A stretch of DNA of 5,931 nt from JANWHZ01 sp035545555 (GCA_035545555.1 DASZYD010000040.1:1-5931); one strand, 5' to 3'. Shown: positions 1 to 5,931, counted from the stretch's first letter. The notes: generated by a model not told the origin, from the letters alone. Numbers and translations: made by a program.

Positions 1-2
1 CC

Positions 3-2192
3 AAGAACCTGACGTTGGCGCAGGCGGCCATGCTGGCAGCCATTCCCCAGTCACCGACGTATTACTCGCCGTACGGCAGCACCCAGTTCAACCCGGACGC
101 CGGCAACAGTTTTAGCGCTTCGGCATTGTTGGACCGCCAGCATTACATTCTCGACCAAATGGCCAAGCAGAAAATGATTACCCAGGCCGAAGCCGATGCC
201 GCCAAAAAGGTTGACATTTTGGCGCAAGTGCATCCGCTGCAATCGAAATTCCAGAACGTGAAGGCGCCGTATTTTGTGCAGGCCGCCCAGCAGCAGCTGA
301 TCCAGCAATTCGGCAGCTCAACCGTTCAGCGTGGCGGCTGGAATGTCATCACCACCGTTGATATGACCGCGCAAAACAACGCTGAGAAGCTCGTGGCCGA
401 CAATGACAGGAACGTCACCAGCCGCAGCGCCGGCAAAGCGGACGACCAGGCGCTTATCGCCGAGGACGTGCAGACCGGCCAGATTGTAGCGCTGGTCGGC
501 GGCGAGGATTACAGCAGGCCGGGTTATGGCCAGCTGAACTTTGCCGCTACCCAGCTGGTGTCGCCCGGCTCCACGTTCAAGCCGTACGACTACGTTACGC
601 TCATCAACAATAACAACAACGTCGGTGCCGGTTCCGTGCTCTACGACAGCCAGGGCGCGTTACCCGGTTATCCGTGCACCGACAAAGGCCTGCCGCCGCC
701 AAAGGGCAGCGGCAATTGTCTGGAGGACTACGACTTTATCTACCCGGGCCCGATCACCCTACGCTATGCGCTTGGCGGTTCCCGTAACGTGCCGGCCGTG
801 AAGGCCATGCTCTCAGCGGTACCGAACGACAGCAGCCCCGACAAGGTCAGCTCTATCAACAAAGTGATTGCCACCGCCTCGGCTATGATGGACAACCCGT
901 ATGCCCAGGCCAAGCACCAGAACACCTACAACTGTTACGATGGTAAAGGGTACGAGGTAAGCAACCAGATACAATGCTATGGTGCCTCAGCCATCGGTGA
1001 CGGCGCCTTGCTGCTCGACGACCAACTGAACGGCCTGTCGACGCTCGCCCGCCTCGGTAAAGCCATCCCGTATACCTTCATCCTCAAGATTACCGATGCC
1101 AACAGTAAACCCGTCTATCAATGGACACAGCCGACGGGCACGCAAGTCGTCAAGGCCGATGCCGCCTACATCGTTGACAACATGGCCGCCGACCCGAACG
1201 CCAGCTACCTGCCCGGCAGCTGTTCAAACACGAGCTGTACGACGCTTGCCCAAGGCGGTTACAAGTTTCATCGCTATCAAGGCTGGAATTTTGCCATCAA
1301 GACCGGCACCAACAATGACGGCTTTGAGGGCCTGATGGCCAGTTGGTCGCCCAAATATGCCGTGATCAGCTGGGTGGGCAATCATACGCGCAATGTCGAC
1401 CTTAGCAGCACTACCATGGAGTACATGACCGAACCGCTGACGCGCGGCCTGATGGAGGATCTGCACAATGGTTTGAAGCCGCAGAACTGGACGCAGCCGA
1501 GCGACATCAAGACCGCGCCCGCATTCGTCGTACGGAACCATATTCACTACGGAGATATCGAGCCAAGCCCGGCCAATGACCTGTATCCGTCGTGGTATGC
1601 CGGCGGCTCGGGCAATAAGGCCACCTCCCAGACTACCGATAAAGTCTCAGGCAAACTGGCGACAGCCTGTACGCCGGCCGCAGCCAAGGAGGTGATTGCC
1701 AACGGCAACGCCTCGTACTGGAACGCCGATATCTTTATGGGAGGCTATGCCACTGTCGGCAGCAATACCAGCAGCGGCACGAGCGGTAGCGGGGCGGTCG
1801 ACGACATCCACAACTGCGATGACCAGCCGCCCACGCCATCAGTTACCGTGGCGAGTGATACTTCCAACACGCCCGATGCATGCGACCCTACGTGCACGGT
1901 CACGGTGACGGTATCGAAAGGTACGCATCCGCTCTCCGGCGGCTCATACACCGCGTCGCCGGCCGGCACCGTGACCGTCACGCTCGACGGCCAGACCATC
2001 AACACCCAGGCCATCCCCAGCGATCAGAGCGATCTCTATACCTATTCGTTCACATATACGGCAACAAAGGATGCCACGGGCAGTACGATGAGCGCTACGG
2101 TCACCGACAGCGTGCTCTACCAGACGACCAAACCGAGCGATCCGCTGACGCTTACGGCCGACACGACACAAGGCAACAGTCCCGGACCCTGA
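3..2192 (+). CDS. Class A (bifunctional) penicillin-binding protein, 5' end missing
   Basis: This is the C-terminal 729 residues of a PBP1A-type enzyme, which polymerises and crosslinks peptidoglycan on the outer face of the cytoplasmic membrane. The reading frame is open to the left edge, so the true start, membrane anchor and most of the glycosyltransferase (GT51) domain lie outside; only its last helix (LTLAQAAMLAAIPQSP) and the linker containing YILDQMAKQKMITQAEA remain. The transpeptidase domain is complete and has its three active-site motifs: STFK with catalytic serine codon at 570-572 (fragment residue 190), SRN at 780-788 (residue 260), and KTGT at 1299-1310 (residue 433), followed by the usual WVGN. 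After about residue 500 comes a DLYPSWY / DKVSGKLATACTP segment, a Gly/Ser-rich linker (about 1757-1797) and a beta-rich tail of roughly 100 residues. Ten cysteines, apparently paired, all lie after the active-site serine. Family assignment is very secure; a specific gene name such as ponA or mrcA is not justified. Confidence 0.95.
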   Translation, partial: KNLTLAQAAMLAAIPQSPTYYSPYGSTQFNPDAGNSFSASALLDRQHYILDQMAKQKMITQAEADAAKKVDILAQVHPLQSKFQNVKAPYFVQAAQQQLIQQFGSSTVQRGGWNVITTVDMTAQNNAEKLVADNDRNVTSRSAGKADDQALIAEDVQTGQIVALVGGEDYSRPGYGQLNFAATQLVSPGSTFKPYDYVTLINNNNNVGAGSVLYDSQGALPGYPCTDKGLPPPKGSGNCLEDYDFIYPGPITLRYALGGSRNVPAVKAMLSAVPNDSSPDKVSSINKVIATASAMMDNPYAQAKHQNTYNCYDGKGYEVSNQIQCYGASAIGDGALLLDDQLNGLSTLARLGKAIPYTFILKITDANSKPVYQWTQPTGTQVVKADAAYIVDNMAADPNASYLPGSCSNTSCTTLAQGGYKFHRYQGWNFAIKTGTNNDGFEGLMASWSPKYAVISWVGNHTRNVDLSSTTMEYMTEPLTRGLMEDLHNGLKPQNWTQPSDIKTAPAFVVRNHIHYGDIEPSPANDLYPSWYAGGSGNKATSQTTDKVSGKLATACTPAAAKEVIANGNASYWNADIFMGGYATVGSNTSSGTSGSGAVDDIHNCDDQPPTPSVTVASDTSNTPDACDPTCTVTVTVSKGTHPLSGGSYTASPAGTVTVTLDGQTINTQAIPSDQSDLYTYSFTYTATKDATGSTMSATVTDSVLYQTTKPSDPLTLTADTTQGNSPGP
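1824..2189 (+). other. Beta-rich (Ig-like) C-terminal tail of the penicillin-binding protein
   Basis: The last 120 or so residues alternate hydrophobic and Thr/Ser residues (TVTVTVS, GTVTVTLDG, YTYSFTYTAT, MSATVTDSV), as in secreted Ig-like or Big-type beta sandwiches. A short CDPTC motif sits near the first strand. The tail follows a Gly/Ser linker, so it is probably a separate extracellular domain, perhaps for binding the wall or another surface partner. The fold is inferred from the strand pattern only; I do not recognise a specific domain family. Confidence 0.6.
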
Positions 2193-2206
2193 AGGCGCCG
2201 GGGTGC

Positions 2207-2229
2207 CCGCTAACCCTCCCGGTTAACGG
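2207..2229 (+). terminator. Weak stem-loop after the penicillin-binding protein gene
   Basis: The sequence CCG-C-TAACC / CTCCC / GGTTA-A-CGG can fold into an 8-pair stem with one C/A mismatch and a 5-base loop, beginning 15 bases after the stop codon. No T-run follows, so it is not a classical intrinsic terminator. It may be a 3' mRNA-stabilising hairpin or chance. A competing smaller hairpin (CGGG-GTG-CCCG, 2199-2209) overlaps its left arm. Confidence 0.25.
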
Positions 2230-2283
2230 CATCGCTAGCTGAACTTCTCGCTGCGGCCGGGTGCATTGTTGTCCACCTTACGG

Positions 2284-2289
2284 TATACT
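2284..2289 (+). promoter_or_regulatory. Putative -10 box of the tyrS promoter
   Basis: TATACT differs from the sigma-70-type consensus TATAAT by one base and would start transcription near 2296, giving a leader of about 25 bases that contains the ribosome binding site. The -35 region is poor: with 17 or 18 bases of spacing there is no TTGACA-like hexamer. The box lies inside a perfect 5-base inverted repeat, CGGTA-TAC-TACCG (2281-2293). The same hexamer occurs in front of recG. Confidence 0.5.
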
Positions 2290-2309
2290 ACCGGTAGCAA
2301 CGTAAACGA

Positions 2310-2315
2310 GAGAGG
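2310..2315 (+). promoter_or_regulatory. tyrS ribosome binding site, fixes the start at ATG 2321
   Basis: GAGAGG lies five bases before ATG 2321. A GTG at 2315-2317 is in the same frame (it would add Met-Ser), but it overlaps the last G of this Shine-Dalgarno sequence and has none of its own, so ATG 2321 is preferred. Confidence 0.7.
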
Positions 2316-2320
2316 TGTCT

Positions 2321-3553
2321 ATGACTTTGTCCGAAGAGCTCGCCTGGCGCGGCTTCGTCAACCAAACAACCTTCCCGTCGCCCAAAGCACTGGACGGCAA
2401 ACCTCTCACGTTCTATTGGGGTGTTGATCCAAGTGCCGACTCGATGACCATTGGCAACTTAGCAGCCGCTATGATGGTGCGCCACTTTATCCAGCACGGC
2501 CACCATGCCGTGCTGCTGGTCGGCGGCGCAACCGGCCTGATCGGCGACCCGGACGGCAAGAGTGAGGAGCGCGAGCTCAAACCATTAGATGAAATTGCCC
2601 GCAACAAAGCTGCCATTACCGAGCAATATCGCCGCATCTTTGCCGGCCAACCCTTTGCCGTAGTCGACAACTACGACTGGTTCAAAGGGCTCGGCTACCT
2701 TGAGTTTCTGCGTACGGTTGGCAAGCATGTGCCGATGCGCCAGATGCTGGGTCGTGAGTTCGTGCAAACGCGGCTGAGCGAAGAAGGCGCCGGTATCAGC
2801 TACGCCGAGTTCAGCTACGTGCTGATTCAGGCCTACGATTTTCTGCATCTGTTCCGTGACAAAGCCGTGACGCTGCAGGTTTGCGGGGCAGATCAATGGG
2901 GCAACTCCATTGCCGGCGTGGAGCTCATCCGCCGTATGGAGGAAGCTGAAGCGCACGTATGGTCGGCGCCACTCGTCGTCAACAAAACCACGGGCAAAAA
3001 GTTCGGCAAAACCGAGGCCGGCGCCGTCTGGCTGGACGAGCAAAAGACGAGCGTGTACCAGTTCTACCAGTTCTGGCTGAATGTCGACGACGAAAGCGTC
3101 GTTGACTTCCTTAAGCTCTACACGCTGCTCGACAAAGCCGCTATCGAGCAGACGCTGGATACGTTTCACCACGATCGCGGTGCGCGTCTGGCGCAACAGG
3201 TGCTCGCGTACGAGGTCACCAAGCTGGTGCACGGCACGTCAAAGGCCGATGCGGTGCGCCATGCTACCAGTGTGTTGTTCGGCAAAACCGAGGCCGGCAG
3301 CCTTAACAACGCGGACGCGACCGTCCTAAAGGCCGAGCTGCCGGTTGTGCACGCGGCAGCGCACGACAGTTTGCCCGCGCTGCTGGTCAAAGCCGGTCTG
3401 GCGAGCTCGAATACGGAGGCGAACCGGTTCATCGCCGATGGCGCCGTTGTAGTCAACGGCCATAAAGTGACCGCAGCAGATAGCGCCGTCCTGCAACCCG
3501 GCGATAATCTCATCAAGCGTGGTAAAAATAGCTTCGCCGTCATTGAGCGCTAG
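2321..3553 (+). CDS. tyrS: Tyrosyl-tRNA synthetase (class I, TyrRS)
   Basis: This cytoplasmic enzyme activates tyrosine with ATP and attaches it to tRNA-Tyr. The 410-residue length fits bacterial TyrRS. Visible landmarks, numbered from ATG 2321: YWGVDPSADSMTIGN (about 32-46), the HIGH region; LVGGATGLIGDPDG just after it; the tyrosine/tRNA pocket segment CGADQWGNSIAGVELIRR (from about 188); KFGKT (227-231), equivalent to KMSKS and normal for this family; and a C-terminal S4 RNA-binding domain (about 351-410, with RFIADGAVVVNGHKV). The HIGH motif is altered: T43-I-G-N46 where well-studied bacterial enzymes have H-[LIV]-G-H, and S38 where they have Thr. A 22-base stretch at the KFGKT region is repeated exactly 92 codons later in the same frame. 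The gene is 128 bases after the penicillin-binding protein gene and 30 bases before the methyltransferase gene. The TAG stop is at 3551-3553. Identification is secure; all domains are present. Confidence 0.97.
   Translation: MTLSEELAWRGFVNQTTFPSPKALDGKPLTFYWGVDPSADSMTIGNLAAAMMVRHFIQHGHHAVLLVGGATGLIGDPDGKSEERELKPLDEIARNKAAITEQYRRIFAGQPFAVVDNYDWFKGLGYLEFLRTVGKHVPMRQMLGREFVQTRLSEEGAGISYAEFSYVLIQAYDFLHLFRDKAVTLQVCGADQWGNSIAGVELIRRMEEAEAHVWSAPLVVNKTTGKKFGKTEAGAVWLDEQKTSVYQFYQFWLNVDDESVVDFLKLYTLLDKAAIEQTLDTFHHDRGARLAQQVLAYEVTKLVHGTSKADAVRHATSVLFGKTEAGSLNNADATVLKAELPVVHAAAHDSLPALLVKAGLASSNTEANRFIADGAVVVNGHKVTAADSAVLQPGDNLIKRGKNSFAVIER
3001..3022 (+). repeat. 22-base direct repeat in tyrS, copy 1
   Basis: The copy covers the codons for F228-G-K-T-E-A-G of the KMSKS-equivalent loop. 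The identical 22 bases recur at 3277-3298 in the same reading frame; neither side extends the match by another base. Confidence 0.9.
3277..3298 (+). repeat. 22-base direct repeat in tyrS, copy 2
   Basis: This copy encodes F320-G-K-T-E-A-G in the region leading to the S4 domain, 276 bases (92 codons) after copy 1. An LFG-type sequence is common at this place in TyrRS proteins, so part of the likeness could be convergent, but the identity holds at synonymous positions too. Confidence 0.9.
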
Positions 3554-3554
3554 C

Positions 3555-3563
3555 TGCTACAAT
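3555..3563 (+). promoter_or_regulatory. Putative extended -10 promoter for the methyltransferase gene
   Basis: TGC-TACAAT matches the extended -10 pattern TGnTAnnnT and begins one base after the tyrS stop codon. A start near 3570 would leave a leader of about 14 bases. There is no good -35 at 17 bases of spacing, which extended -10 promoters can tolerate. The ribosome binding site is weak (GAGAA at 3571-3575, eight bases from the ATG). Co-transcription with tyrS is also possible. Confidence 0.45.
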
Positions 3564-3583
3564 ACAACCTGAGAACAGCTGTC

Positions 3584-4363
3584 ATGGCACACACCGCTAC
3601 CGCACACACTGTCAAGGGCGCCGATCAATACGACGACCCATCGTACAACTATCTGCGCTACTGGGATGGGCGCGATTACGAACATGCCGCTGAGGAAATG
3701 GCCATCCGCCGTTTACTGCACGGCAAACACTTCGGTGTGGCGATGGATGTCGGCGGCGGCTATGGCCGGCTCTGCCTGTTACTGGAAAAGTACGCCGACA
3801 ACGTAATCCTGGCTGAGCCGAGCCAGCAGCAATTGGATTTGTCGGAAGAGTTTCTGAAGGGGCACAAAGAGGTCAAGCGGCTGCTGGCACAAGCGAACGA
3901 TCTGCAGAAGCCGGACGGTTCAGTTGACCTGGTGACACTTGTCCGGGTTATGCATCACTTGCCGGACCCTTCGGCCGAGCTGGCCGAAATTGCCCGCGTG
4001 CTGAGTCCGGACGGCTATGCCATCATCGAAATGGCCAATTATGCGCACATGCGCAACCGTATCAAACACCTGCTGCGCGGCAAGCAATTGCCGCTCAAGC
4101 CGGTAGATATCCGCTCGACCAAGAACCGCACCAGCGGTGAAGTCGCCTTCGTGAACCACAATCCGCACACGGTCGTCCGCCAGCTGGAGCATGCTGGGCT
4201 TTATGTCGAACGCACACTCTCGGTCTCCAATTTACGCAGCCAGAAGCTCAAGCGGCTGTTGCCGCACCGGGCGATGGTGGGCATCGAGCGCGCCCTGCAG
4301 GCACCGCTGGCCGCGCTGTACTTCGGGCCGAGCATCTTCTTCCTGGTGCGCAAAGCGCGCTGA
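3584..4363 (+). CDS. Class I SAM-dependent methyltransferase (Methyltransf_11 type), substrate unknown
   Basis: The 259-residue protein has the Rossmann-fold methyltransferase signature: motif I AMDVGGGYGRL (D55, then G57-G58-G59-Y-G61) for binding S-adenosylmethionine; an acidic residue at the end of strand 2 (E78 in VILAEPS), which usually contacts the ribose; and VDLVTLVRVMHHLPDP (114-129) followed by LAEIARVLSPDGYAIIEMAN, typical of the UbiE/Methyltransf_11 group. The part after residue 155 is basic (several Arg/Lys, KNRTSGEV) and ends in a hydrophobic APLAALYFGPSIFFLVRKAR segment seen in related small-molecule or lipid methyltransferases, but it does not reveal the substrate. No signal peptide is seen, so it is probably cytoplasmic. 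ATG 3584 is the first plausible start, 30 bases after tyrS, with a weak ribosome binding site; the gene ends 32 bases before recG. The fold is sure; the reaction is not, and neither neighbour suggests one. Confidence 0.9.
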   Translation: MAHTATAHTVKGADQYDDPSYNYLRYWDGRDYEHAAEEMAIRRLLHGKHFGVAMDVGGGYGRLCLLLEKYADNVILAEPSQQQLDLSEEFLKGHKEVKRLLAQANDLQKPDGSVDLVTLVRVMHHLPDPSAELAEIARVLSPDGYAIIEMANYAHMRNRIKHLLRGKQLPLKPVDIRSTKNRTSGEVAFVNHNPHTVVRQLEHAGLYVERTLSVSNLRSQKLKRLLPHRAMVGIERALQAPLAALYFGPSIFFLVRKAR

Positions 4364-4388
4364 CGGCCGTCTCTGGCCGGCCTATACT
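4360..4388 (+). promoter_or_regulatory. Putative recG promoter (-35 CTGACG, 17 bases, -10 TATACT)
   Basis: CTGACG (4360-4365) matches four of six bases of TTGACA and TATACT (4383-4388) five of six of TATAAT, with the ideal 17-base spacer. The -35 overlaps the TGA stop of the methyltransferase gene. The predicted start point is about 4395, the base before the recG ATG, so the transcript would have essentially no leader. Two GC-rich palindromes lie between the boxes. Confidence 0.55.
4362..4371. repeat. 10-base palindrome in the recG promoter
   Basis: GACGGCCGTC is a perfect palindrome overlapping the -35 box and spacer of the putative recG promoter. It is followed three bases later by the 8-base palindrome GGCCGGCC (4375-4382), which abuts the -10 box. 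CGGCC (4364-4368) and GGCCG (4375-4379) could also form a small hairpin. It may be an operator or chance in GC-rich DNA. Confidence 0.4.
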
Positions 4389-4395
4389 GCATAGC

Positions 4396-5931
4396 ATGAC
4401 GCTTGATGATCCACTACTGCGTTTGAAGGGTATTGGCCCGTCAGTCGCCAAGCTGTATGCCAAGCTGGGCATTACGACAGTCGGCCACCTGATTGATTAT
4501 TACCCCCGCGCCTACGATGACTATTCGGTTGTGTCGCCGATCCACGACCTTCGGCCGGGGACGGTTACAATAAAGGCGGTCATCAAACAGATCGCAGGGC
4601 GATATGCCCGGCGTGGGCTGCATATTACTGAGGCGGTGGCGAGCGACGAGAGCGGCAGCGTGCGGCTGGTGTGGTTTAATCAGCCGTACCGCGCCACGTC
4701 GCTGCAGAGCGGGCGAGCGTATTTTATATCGGGCACGTACGAGCTATCGCACCAGCGTTTTGCCATCATGAGCCCGGCTCTGGAGCTGGTGAGCGATCTG
4801 CCCGTGCAAACCGCACGCATCCTGCCTGTCTATCGTGAGACCAAAGGCCTGACCTCGCGTCACATCCGGCAAGCCATGCACCAGGTGCGCCCGCTGCTCA
4901 CAAGGCTGCCCGAGACATTGCCTGCCTGGCTGGTGCGCGACGCAAACCTGGCGAGCCGGGCGGAGGCGCTGACGTGGCTCCATTTTCCAGCAACCGGCGA
5001 AGAATTGGCACGGGCGCGTGAACGGCTTGGGTTTGAAGAAGTATTCGACCTCAGCCTTGCCAGCTTGCTCAATAAGCGGGAAATCATGGTCGAGCAGGCC
5101 CCGGCTGTGCCGTTTGTGGAGGAGGTTGCGCGCGCGTTCGTGGCACAGTTGCCGTTCCGGCTGACCGATGCACAGCGCAAAGCAGTGTGGCAGGTCTACA
5201 AAGACATGGCGGCAACGCAGCCCATGAACCGCCTGGTCGAAGGCGATGTCGGCTCCGGCAAGACGGTGGTGGCGGCAATGGCGGCAGCCATGGTCTTGCA
5301 TCATGGCCATCAGGTAGCATTGATGGCACCCACCGAGTTGCTGGCCCGGCAGCACGCCGATACGCTGTGCAAGTTGCTGGAGCCGCACGGCCTGGCTACG
5401 CAACTTGGCCTGCTCGTCGGCAGCATGAGCGCTGCAGAGAAGCAGCGCGCTCGCGATAACATCGCGGCTGGCCGCGCGCGCTTTGTTGTCGGCACGCAGG
5501 CGCTCATCCAGGACACAGTCGACTTTTCACAGCTGGAGCTGATTATCATCGACGAGCAACACCGTTTCGGCGTTGGCCAGCGCACCGAGCTGATCGCCAA
5601 GGCCGGCCATATGCCACACGTGCTCAATCTGACGGCTACGCCGATTCCGCGCAGCCTGGCGCTGACGCTGTATGGCGAGCTGGATATATCCGTCCTTGAT
5701 GCCAAGCCGGCCGGCCGTCAACCGGTCGTGACCGAACTGGTGCCGCCCAGCTCCCGCCCGGCGGTGTATGAGCGCATCCGTCAGGAGCTCGCTGCCGGCC
5801 GCCAGCTGTTCGTCGTCTGTCCGCTGATTTCTGAGTCTGATGCGCACAGCGGCAGCTCGGCCGAGAAAGTCTACGAGCAGCTGGCGAAAAAAGACTTCAG
5901 GCAGTTCCGTGTGGGCCTGCTGCACGGCAAG
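4396..5931 (+). CDS. recG: ATP-dependent DNA helicase RecG, 3' end missing
   Basis: RecG binds branched DNA and drives fork regression and Holliday junction movement during repair and replication restart. The first 512 codons are present and remain open at the right edge; about 170 more residues are expected (E. coli RecG has 693). In order: an N-terminal LKGIGPSVAKLYAKLGI segment; the OB-fold wedge domain (about 55-130) that splits the junction; the Q-like motif FRLTDAQRKA (254-263); Walker A GDVGSGKT (283-290); APTELLARQH (311-320); the RecG-type Walker B box DEQH (386-389) with HRFGVGQR; motif III LTATPIPRSLALTLYGELDISVLD (from 412); and the start of the second helicase lobe, GRQLFVVCPLISES (469-481) and VGLLHGK at the edge. 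The start at ATG 4396 gives the normal N-terminus for the family and lies 32 bases after the methyltransferase stop. No Shine-Dalgarno sequence precedes it, and a promoter-like -10 ends only seven bases upstream. All visible motifs are intact. Confidence 0.97.
   Translation, partial: MTLDDPLLRLKGIGPSVAKLYAKLGITTVGHLIDYYPRAYDDYSVVSPIHDLRPGTVTIKAVIKQIAGRYARRGLHITEAVASDESGSVRLVWFNQPYRATSLQSGRAYFISGTYELSHQRFAIMSPALELVSDLPVQTARILPVYRETKGLTSRHIRQAMHQVRPLLTRLPETLPAWLVRDANLASRAEALTWLHFPATGEELARARERLGFEEVFDLSLASLLNKREIMVEQAPAVPFVEEVARAFVAQLPFRLTDAQRKAVWQVYKDMAATQPMNRLVEGDVGSGKTVVAAMAAAMVLHHGHQVALMAPTELLARQHADTLCKLLEPHGLATQLGLLVGSMSAAEKQRARDNIAAGRARFVVGTQALIQDTVDFSQLELIIIDEQHRFGVGQRTELIAKAGHMPHVLNLTATPIPRSLALTLYGELDISVLDAKPAGRQPVVTELVPPSSRPAVYERIRQELAAGRQLFVVCPLISESDAHSGSSAEKVYEQLAKKDFRQFRVGLLHGK

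Noticed and set aside
603..623. AAC/AAT run that looks like a microsatellite
   Set aside because: It encodes five Asn codons in a loop of the transpeptidase domain, mixes AAC and AAT, and is too short to suggest phase variation.
1880..2242. + strand frame of 120 codons running past the end of the penicillin-binding protein into the gap
   Set aside because: Almost all of it is an out-of-frame reading of the penicillin-binding protein tail, and its Arg/His-rich product looks non-coding. I considered a programmed frameshift, but saw no slippery run with a following structure.
2193..2320. Possible T-box riboswitch or small RNA in the gap before tyrS
   Set aside because: The gap has no T-box consensus, specifier hairpin or terminator/antiterminator pair, and the predicted leader after the -10 box is only about 25 bases.
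2585..3232. Long open frame of 215 codons on the - strand across tyrS
   Set aside because: It lies wholly inside the well-supported tyrS gene, resembles no family I know, and is expected as a shadow of GC-rich coding DNA.
4364..4382. Hairpin CGGCC-GTCTCT-GGCCG as a terminator of the methyltransferase gene
   Set aside because: The stem has only five pairs and is followed by CCTATACT rather than a T-run; the bases are better explained as part of the recG promoter.
4744..5403. Long open frame of 219 codons on the - strand across recG
   Set aside because: The + strand carries an unbroken RecG with all visible motifs over the same bases; the antisense product is rich in His/Gln/Arg without recognisable domains.
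5187..5459. Small + strand open frame in another frame within recG
   Set aside because: It overlaps the Walker A region of recG in a different frame, has no ribosome binding site and a low-complexity Gly/Arg/Ala product.

Overview
The window is a stretch of ordinary bacterial housekeeping genes, all on the + strand and closely packed: a class A penicillin-binding protein cut by the left edge (3-2192), tyrosyl-tRNA synthetase tyrS (2321-3553), a SAM-dependent methyltransferase of unknown substrate (3584-4363), and the branched-DNA helicase gene recG, cut by the right edge (4396-5931). I see no RNA gene, mobile element, CRISPR array or integration signal, and no gene-free stretch longer than 300 bases; the largest gap is 128 bases.

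The style of the proteins, mainly TyrS (an SADSMTIGN version of the HIGH region) and the penicillin-binding protein (a DLYPSWY / DKVSGKLAT tail after the transpeptidase domain), resembles my recollection of Candidatus Saccharibacteria and other Patescibacteria. That is a judgement of likeness, not a database result. TGA and TAG both serve as stops here and no in-frame TGA occurs in the four genes, so the UGA-to-glycine code of Gracilibacteria/Absconditabacteria is not in use. The DNA is GC-rich by eye, rather high for many host-associated Saccharibacteria, which would fit an environmental member.

Layout: the penicillin-binding protein ends with a secreted beta-rich tail. A 128-base gap follows with a weak stem-loop and a promoter-like -10 box (TATACT) plus a GAGAGG ribosome binding site for tyrS. 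The gaps before the methyltransferase gene (30 bases) and recG (32 bases) are operon-like, yet each carries its own promoter-like signal: an extended -10 (TGCTACAAT) right after the tyrS stop, and a CTGACG-17-TATACT promoter whose -35 overlaps the methyltransferase stop and whose predicted start point lies at or next to the recG ATG. recG therefore looks leaderless.

The genes serve different processes (cell wall synthesis outside the membrane, translation, an unknown methylation, DNA repair and replication restart), so shared position does not imply a shared pathway. I found no convincing previously undescribed system. The items most worth checking are the leaderless recG promoter, the altered ATP-binding signature of TyrS, a 22-base exact repeat inside tyrS, and the paired cysteines of the penicillin-binding protein.
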